The notes under the pieces: generated by a model
Database searches by the model: none
What the model saw: the letters and a program-made list of their open reading frames with translations, nothing else
What the model was told of the DNA's origin: nothing
Assembly (NCBI GenBank): GCA_910588105.1
Contig: CAJUQD010000011.1
Span: 1-64,000, forward strand
DNA length: 64,000 bases
DNA from: an uncultured Oscillospiraceae bacterium
Lineage (GTDB): Bacteria; Bacillota; Clostridia; Oscillospirales; Oscillospiraceae
Reading direction: 5' to 3'
Part shown: one piece after another, positions 59,757 to 64,000 of the stretch
Numbering within the stretch: the stretch's first letter is position 1
Layout: each line of letters begins with the position of its first letter
Made by a program: the position numbers and the translations under genes

Positions 59757-59858
59757 ATACAGCCCTCCTTTTCCACTGGGCGGCCCCGCCGCCGCGTATG
59801 GTCCGATACACCCATATTATAACAGGGCGGCGGGATAAATGCAAGGCGGGCACGTCCC

Positions 59859-60638
59859 TCAGTGGTGCGCATGCCCAAAGATGAGCAGCACCCCCAGGGC
59901 AAAGCCCACCACCGTGGCCAGGATGGACCACCGGGACTTCCACTGGAGGGACGCTTCGGGCAGCAGCTCAAAAAACACCACGTACAGCATGGCGCCCCCT
60001 GCGAGGCTGAGGGCGGCGGCCAGGGCGGCGGGGGCCTGGTTTCCCACCAGGTATCCCGCCAGCGCCCCCGCCACCGTGGGCAGGCCGGACAGCGCCGCCA
60101 CGCCGATGGCCCCCAGGGTTTTGGACCCGTCGTGGAGCAGGGGGATGGCGATGCTCATGCCCTCGGGCAGGTTGTGCAGGCCGATGGTCACCGCCGCCAG
60201 CACGCTGGCCAGGCAGATGCCCTCCACCGCCACCGACGCCCCCACCGCCATACCCACCGGCACGTTGTGCAGGGCTACCGCCGCCGCCAGCACCAGCCCC
60301 GCCGTATGCAGGTCGTGGTGGCCGCAGGCGCAGTGGTGGGGGTTGTTCTCGTCCTCATGGTGGGCGCTCTTGTCGATCCAGCAGTTGAGCAGGTAAGTCA
60401 CCACAAAGCCCGCTACCAGCACCAGCGGCGTCATGGGCGGCCAGGGGGCGGCTTCCATGGCTTCGGGCACCATGTCCAGGGCCACGATGGACAGCATAAG
60501 CCCCGCGGTGAAGCTGAGCAGCAGGCTGGTTCCCCGGGGGGACTCCCGCTTGACGAGGGCGGCCAGCGCGCCCCCCAGGGCTAGGCCACCCACGCCGGTG
60601 GCGGCGGTTAACAGTATGACAAACAAGATGGGATTCAT
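59859..60638 (-). CDS. ZIP family metal transporter
   Basis: A 259-residue, eight-TM divalent-metal importer (ZupT-like). The TM4/TM5 metal sites are HNVPVGMAVGASVAVEG and HNLPEGMSIAIPL. A histidine/acidic cytoplasmic loop (HHEDENNPHHCACGHHDLH, about 117-135) probably binds zinc and adjusts transport. GAGCGCC upstream of the ATG is a weak ribosome-binding site. No metal-regulator box was seen. Confidence 0.9.
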   Translation of the reverse strand: MNPILFVILLTAATGVGGLALGGALAALVKRESPRGTSLLLSFTAGLMLSIVALDMVPEAMEAAPWPPMTPLVLVAGFVVTYLLNCWIDKSAHHEDENNPHHCACGHHDLHTAGLVLAAAVALHNVPVGMAVGASVAVEGICLASVLAAVTIGLHNLPEGMSIAIPLLHDGSKTLGAIGVAALSGLPTVAGALAGYLVGNQAPAALAAALSLAGGAMLYVVFFELLPEASLQWKSRWSILATVVGFALGVLLIFGHAHH

Positions 60639-60661
60639 GTGCAGGCGCTCCTAAAGCATAA

Positions 60662-60698
60662 TTTGCCGGGCCGGCCAAAAAGGCCAGTCCGGCAAACA
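60662..60698 (-). terminator. terminator of the TSUP pair
   Basis: TTTGCCGGGCCGGCC / GGCCAGTCCGGCAAA (imperfect) with an AAAAA loop, between the TSUP and ZIP genes on the minus strand. Confidence 0.6.
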
Positions 60699-60735
60699 GC
60701 ATATTACCACAGCCCGCCTGGAAAGGCAAGCAAAA

Positions 60736-61095
60736 TTATCCTTTGCGGAACAGTTCCCGCAGACCGATGAGGATGAGGAAGCCTCCAAAGCACTTGCGCA
60801 GCACCTCCACATCCAGCGCGGTGGCCGCCCAGGCGGTGAGGGCGGAACACACAAGCCCGGCGGCGATGGCGGGCAGCAGCGCCCCCTTCTCCACATAGCC
60901 GTTTTTCAGGTGGGCAGGGAGGGCGGTGGCGGCGGTGGGCAGAAAGTAGAGCAGGTTGACCCCCTGGGCCAGGGTCTGGGGCACGCCGGCAAAGGTGGTC
61001 ATGTAGATCAGCAGCAGCGAGCCGCCGCCCACCCCGAAGCCGGACAGCACCCCGGTGGCCGCCCCGGCCAGGGCGGCAATGAACCAGTCCTTCAT
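60736..61095 (-). CDS. half-size TSUP transporter subunit (second of pair)
   Basis: 119 residues, about half a normal TauE/SafE (TSUP) protein, with four TM helices. It starts with FIAALAGAATGVLSGFGVGGGSLLL (the glycine-rich TSUP repeat signature) and contains YFLPTAATALPAHLKNG. The ATG at 61095 overlaps the stop of the first half (ATGA), so the two are made together. Full-length TSUPs have two such repeats in one chain, so a heterodimer is expected. The substrate (sulfur compounds or organic anions) is unknown. Confidence 0.85.
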   Translation of the reverse strand: MKDWFIAALAGAATGVLSGFGVGGGSLLLIYMTTFAGVPQTLAQGVNLLYFLPTAATALPAHLKNGYVEKGALLPAIAAGLVCSALTAWAATALDVEVLRKCFGGFLILIGLRELFRKG

Positions 61096-61457
61096 AAAAA
61101 CGCCCTCACCCCACCGTACAGGATCAGCAGGGCGAAGACCCGGCGCAGCCAGGTCATGGACAGGTTTTTGAACACCTTTCCCCCCACAAAGCCGCCGATG
61201 AGCCCGCCTGCCAGGTAGGGCAGGGCCAGCAGGAGGTCCAGCTGCCCCCGGAACCAGTAGATGGCGGCGGACAGGGCGCACAGCGGCGCAATCACCGCCA
61301 CCGAGGTGGCAAACGCCTTCCGCTGCTCCAGAGCGCACTTCCCCGCCAGCATGGGCACCAGCACCTGGCCGCCCCCCCCGCCGAAAAAACCGTTGACCAC
61401 CCCGGCGGCTCCCCCCGCCAGGGCATACCACAGCCTCTTGCCCTTTTTCTTGTTCAT
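61092..61457 (-). CDS. half-size TSUP transporter subunit (first of pair)
   Basis: 121 residues: basic N-terminus (MNKKKGKRLWY), then ALAGGAAGVVNGFFGGGGGQVLVP, the first TSUP repeat, and three further TM helices ending in LSMTWLRRVFALLILYGGVRAF. The ATG at 61457 is preferred to the GTG at 61466 because GGGG lies eight bases upstream of it. Together with the next gene it makes up one TSUP equivalent. Confidence 0.85.
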   Translation of the reverse strand: MNKKKGKRLWYALAGGAAGVVNGFFGGGGGQVLVPMLAGKCALEQRKAFATSVAVIAPLCALSAAIYWFRGQLDLLLALPYLAGGLIGGFVGGKVFKNLSMTWLRRVFALLILYGGVRAFL

Positions 61458-61537
61458 TGTATTCACCCCAGTTCAGTTTTCCGCCGGATCAAAAAAATAT
61501 TCCTTGACAAAATTTCCCGAGTGTAAAGCCCTCTTTC

Positions 61538-61566
61538 TTGCACCGCCCGCCAAAACCCGGTATAAT
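61538..61566 (+). promoter_or_regulatory. promoter of the TetR-family gene
   Basis: TTGCAC (61538-61543), 17-bp spacer and perfect TATAAT (61561-61566), 30 bp before the GTG start. Confidence 0.75.
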
Positions 61567-61596
61567 GTTTCAAAATTCCAGAAATGAGGGACCGAT

Positions 61597-62157
61597 GTGC
61601 CAAAGTCTACGAAGGATCAAATCATGGCTGCCCTGGCGGAGTTGCTCCAGGCCAAGCGGCTGGATGACATCACCGTCACCCAGCTGGTGGAAAAGTGCGG
61701 CATTTCCCGGCAGGCCTTTTACTACCACTTCTCCGACCTGTACGGGGTGGTGGACTACGGTATCCAGATGCTGCTGGATAAGCTGGGAGCCGCCCGGCCC
61801 GAGGAATGGCACGTAGCTTTGGAGCGGACGCTGTCCCTGCTGCGGGAGCACCGCACCCTGGTTCTCAACGTGTATCGGGCCTATGAGCGCAGCTATGTGG
61901 AAAGCCATGTGCGCCGCTGGGCCGCCCCCCTGGTGGAGGCCCGTACCCGGCTGGCCGCCCGCAGCTACGCCGTGACGGAGGACCAGATCGGCTTTATGAC
62001 CGAGCTGCTCACCCAGGGGCTGGCCAGCATCGTACTCAGCTGGGTGGAACAGGGGATGCCCTCCAATATGATCGAGCGGATGGATGATTTCGACATACTG
62101 GTGGGGGGCTGTCTGGACTACACCCTGGAACGGCTGGCCCAGAAAAACAAGCGCTAG
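61597..62157 (+). CDS. TetR family transcriptional regulator
   Basis: 186 residues: an N-terminal TetR HTH (KDQIMAALAELLQ, DDITVTQLVEKCGISRQAFYYHF, residues 6-46) and a C-terminal helical domain of the DhaS/TetR_C type (EHRTLVLNVYRAYERSYVE). GTG start with GAGGG six bases upstream. It is encoded just before the radical SAM gene on the same strand and may regulate it and itself. The ligand is unknown. Confidence 0.88.
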   Translation: MPKSTKDQIMAALAELLQAKRLDDITVTQLVEKCGISRQAFYYHFSDLYGVVDYGIQMLLDKLGAARPEEWHVALERTLSLLREHRTLVLNVYRAYERSYVESHVRRWAAPLVEARTRLAARSYAVTEDQIGFMTELLTQGLASIVLSWVEQGMPSNMIERMDDFDILVGGCLDYTLERLAQKNKR

Positions 62158-62196
62158 CCCCCAAAGCCCCATTATTCGACAAAATTTTACATCCCC

Positions 62197-62231
62197 GAGG
62201 CTCCTGTCAGAGTTTTGACAGGGGCCTCTTT
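62197..62231 (+). terminator. terminator after the TetR-family gene
   Basis: GAGGCTCCTGTCA / TGACAGGGGCCTC with a GAGTTT loop and TTTCC tail. The TTGACA in its right arm (about 62214) could serve as a -35 for the next gene, with TATGGA 17 bp on. Confidence 0.65.
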
Positions 62232-62287
62232 CCTGTCTATGGAAACTACCCGCCTCGAGGGGTATTATGTCGCTGAACACGGCAAGG

Positions 62288-62318
62288 GATAAGCGGAGGC
62301 TCCAACCCGCCGCTTATC
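62288..62318 (+). promoter_or_regulatory. leader hairpin before the radical SAM gene
   Basis: GATAAGCGG / CCGCTTATC is a perfect 9-bp stem with a 13-nt loop, 37 bp upstream of the ATG. No known riboswitch class is recognised. Confidence 0.4.
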
Positions 62319-62354
62319 TGCCGGGACAACGCGATGAGAAAGGAATGTGTAAGC

Positions 62355-63746
62355 ATGACTATGATGAACAGTGTGAAACGGGCGGGCTTCCGCGCCCTGT
62401 ACGGCTATCTGGACAAGGACCCGGACGCCAACATCCCCCGCCTGATGGACTGGGTGGACCGCTTCGCCGGGGACGGCCCCAACAGCTTCCCCACTCAGCG
62501 CGCCGCCTTCCGCAAGATAATCGAAAACCCGGACAACAATTGGTACCGGCTCATCCGGTCCATGTGGACGGACATCGACGGCGAGGTGCGCAAGACCTTC
62601 TTCGAAAACTTTATGCTTAACGGTAACCTCATCGGCTGGACCATCCAGGAGGAGGCGCGGACACGGTATGGCTGCAATATCCCCTGGGCCATCCTGCTGG
62701 ATCCCACCTCCGCCTGCAACCTCCACTGCACCGGCTGCTGGGCGGCGGAATACGGCAACAAGCTCAACCTCTCCTTCGACGAGATCGACAGTATTATCAC
62801 CCAAGGCAAAAAGCTAGGGGTATATATTTACATCTATACCGGCGGCGAACCCATGGTGCGCAAAGACGACCTCATCGCCCTTTGCAATAAGCACAGCGAC
62901 TGCGAATTCCTCTGCTTTACCAACGCTACCCTCATTGACGAGGAATTTGCCGACCAGATGCTGCGGGTGAAGAACTTTGTTCCCGCCATCAGCGTAGAGG
63001 GCTTTGAGGAGGCTACCGACAGCCGCCGGGGAAGCGGCGTGTTCCAAAAGGTCCGCCGGGCCATGGAAATTCTCAAGGCACGCAAGCTGCCCTTCGGCAC
63101 CTCCTGCTGCTATACCAGCGCCAACCTGGACTCCATCAGTTCGGAGGCGTTCGTGGATGAACTGGTGGAGTGGGGGGCCAAATTCGCCTGGTACTTCCAC
63201 TATATGCCGGTGGGCAATGACGCCGCGCCCCAGCTGATGCCTACCCCGGAACAGCGGGAAACCATGTATGAGCGCATCCGGGCCTACCGCAAGACCAAGC
63301 CGCTGTTTGTCATCGACTTCCAAAACGACGGGGAGTACGTGGGCGGCTGCATCGCCGGGGGGCGGCGGTATCTCCACATCAACGCCAACGGGGACGTGGA
63401 CCCCTGCGTGTTTGTCCACTACTCCGACTCCAACATCCGGGAAAAGTCCCTGTTGGACTGCCTGCGTTCCCCCATGTTCATGGCCTACCACGACGGACAG
63501 CCCTTCAACGAAAACCACCTGAAGCCCTGCCCCATGCTTGAGAACCCGGCGAGGCTGCGGGAGATGGTGGCACATACCGGGGCAAAATCCACCGACCTCC
63601 AGTCCCCGGAGACGGCGGAACACCTGTGCGCCAAGTGCGACGGCTACGCCGCCGCCTGGGATTCTACCGCCCAACGTCTCTGGGCGTGCGGGCACAGCTG
63701 TGAAGGCTGTACCCAGTCCTGCGCACAGCACAGGGCTGCCGGCTGA
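62355..63746 (+). CDS. radical SAM protein with SPASM-like cysteine tail
   Basis: 463 residues. The radical SAM cluster is CNLHCTGC (about 117-124), preceded by DPTSA and followed by YIYTGGEP (SAM-binding GGE). Many further cysteines occur near the C-terminus (CPMLEN, LCAKCDGYAA, CGHSCEGCTQSC), consistent with auxiliary Fe-S clusters of a SPASM-type domain. About 100 residues precede the SAM domain. The ATG at 62355 follows AAAGGA at ten bases; the upstream ATG at 62334 overlaps that site. No precursor peptide is seen nearby, so a peptide-modifying role is not supported. Substrate unknown. Confidence 0.8.
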   Translation: MTMMNSVKRAGFRALYGYLDKDPDANIPRLMDWVDRFAGDGPNSFPTQRAAFRKIIENPDNNWYRLIRSMWTDIDGEVRKTFFENFMLNGNLIGWTIQEEARTRYGCNIPWAILLDPTSACNLHCTGCWAAEYGNKLNLSFDEIDSIITQGKKLGVYIYIYTGGEPMVRKDDLIALCNKHSDCEFLCFTNATLIDEEFADQMLRVKNFVPAISVEGFEEATDSRRGSGVFQKVRRAMEILKARKLPFGTSCCYTSANLDSISSEAFVDELVEWGAKFAWYFHYMPVGNDAAPQLMPTPEQRETMYERIRAYRKTKPLFVIDFQNDGEYVGGCIAGGRRYLHINANGDVDPCVFVHYSDSNIREKSLLDCLRSPMFMAYHDGQPFNENHLKPCPMLENPARLREMVAHTGAKSTDLQSPETAEHLCAKCDGYAAAWDSTAQRLWACGHSCEGCTQSCAQHRAAG

Positions 63747-63751
63747 GACTG

Positions 63752-63858
63752 ATGCTTGTTTAGAGCCAATATGCCCAAGCGGCGGGGCTTTCCCGCCATA
63801 CGGCGTGTATTTGACTTGAAATACACAAGGTATTTTCGTGCCAAACCGGCTGACTGGC
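63752..63858. repeat. repeat E1, copy D (divergent, minus orientation)
   Basis: On the minus strand, GCCAGTCAGCCGG…CCTTGTGTATTTCAAG…GCCGTATGGCGGGAA aligns with the E1 core (GCCAGACAAGGCG…CTTTGTGTATTTCAAG…GCAGCATGGCGGGGA). Terminal 19-bp repeats are not preserved. It lies in the gap between the radical SAM gene and tuf. Confidence 0.5.
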
Positions 63859-63893
63859 AAAAAAATCCCCGCCCAAGATGGGCGGGGATTTTG
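63859..63893 (-). terminator. terminator of tuf
   Basis: AATCCCCGCCC / GGGCGGGGATT with an AAGAT loop, and TTTTTTTGCC on the minus strand. Confidence 0.85.
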
Positions 63894-63909
63894 CCTATGC
63901 CGGGATTAA

Positions 63910-64000
63910 TTACTCGTTCACATCGATGACAACGCCGGAACCCACGGTACGGCCACCCTCACGGATAGCGAAACGCAGGCCCTTCTCAATGGCGATGGGG
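63910..64000 (-). CDS. tuf: elongation factor Tu, C-terminal end (partial)
   Basis: The last 30 codons of EF-Tu, cut by the window edge: PIAIEKGLRFAIREGGRT, then VGSGVVIDVNE and TAA. This is the highly conserved end of domain 3. EF-Tu delivers aminoacyl-tRNA to the ribosome as a GTPase. The gene runs on the minus strand, with a strong terminator 17 bp after the stop. Confidence 0.97.
   Translation of the reverse strand, partial: PIAIEKGLRFAIREGGRTVGSGVVIDVNE

Noticed and set aside
62355..63746. Radical SAM gene as part of a RiPP (peptide-modifying) cluster
   Set aside because: No short precursor ORF with an SD sequence, no protease and no peptide exporter in the neighbourhood.
1..64000. CRISPR arrays, rRNA genes, T-box or common riboswitches
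   Set aside because: No regularly spaced repeats, no rRNA-like segments, and no leader with recognisable T-box or riboswitch landmarks seen by eye; covariance searches could not be run.

Overview
The window is about 62% G+C with dense, SD-led genes and mostly TTGACA/TATAAT-type promoters. Its content points to a strictly anaerobic, high-GC gut Clostridia of the Oscillospiraceae, similar to Flavonifractor, Pseudoflavonifractor or Lawsonibacter: a 2-hydroxyacyl-CoA dehydratase activase operon, class III fructose bisphosphatase, UPF0210/ACT, VanW, xpaC-telA and EF-Tu. The family assignment is an inference from gene content, not from a marker tree.

Layout. 1-2.9 kb is the end of a mobile element: a large serine recombinase gene split by a 920-bp segment that carries an AT-rich MazG-like gene. 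2.9-3.25 kb holds two divergent tRNA-Leu genes (GAG, CAG) with near-consensus promoters. 3.3-6.3 kb is a three-gene dehydratase-activase operon. 6.4-9.8 kb holds a membrane protein, cytidine deaminase, a helical-bundle protein and a Kef-type antiporter. 10.5-18.5 kb runs from uvrB to uvrA with five small genes between them (NTF2-like, YbaK, membrane M28 peptidase, DUF5131, MmcQ). 18.5-24 kb holds COG2426, a histidine phosphatase, an M32 peptidase, an SLH protein and a RodA/FtsW protein. 24.1-30.9 kb holds tsaE-tsaB, a broken GNAT gene, a lipid kinase, an rRNA methylase, NfeD-SPFH, a frameshifted zinc-ribbon gene, a DUF4177 protein and an SDR. 31-36.2 kb holds a PTS permease with a separate EIIA, tmk, mscS and mtaB.

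36.4-40.5 kb is the most unusual region. It holds two copies of a cassette made of a membrane-tethered HTH regulator and a small secreted protein, with a three-module secreted protein between them and a two-TM protein after them. In each cassette the extracellular tail of the regulator resembles the mature N-terminus of its own secreted partner.

40.6-53.4 kb is mainly housekeeping: YfbR-like HD, GNAT, ACT-UPF0210, an S41-like lipoprotein, DUF2461, VanW, fbp, YciI, recR, rpe and ilvA. 53.5-57 kb is an xpaC-telA-TPM-GPGP envelope operon. 57.3-63.7 kb holds a Na/Pi cotransporter, a cytidylate-kinase-like protein, ZIP, two half-size TSUP proteins, and a TetR regulator with a radical SAM enzyme. 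The window ends in the 3' end of tuf on the minus strand.

Two families of small palindromic repeats (called E1 and E2 here) occupy intergenic sites at 7.9, 9.8-10.1, 15.1, 19.6 and 63.8 kb. In the 9.8 kb copy an E2 element is nested inside an E1 element. I see no CRISPR array and no rRNA genes.
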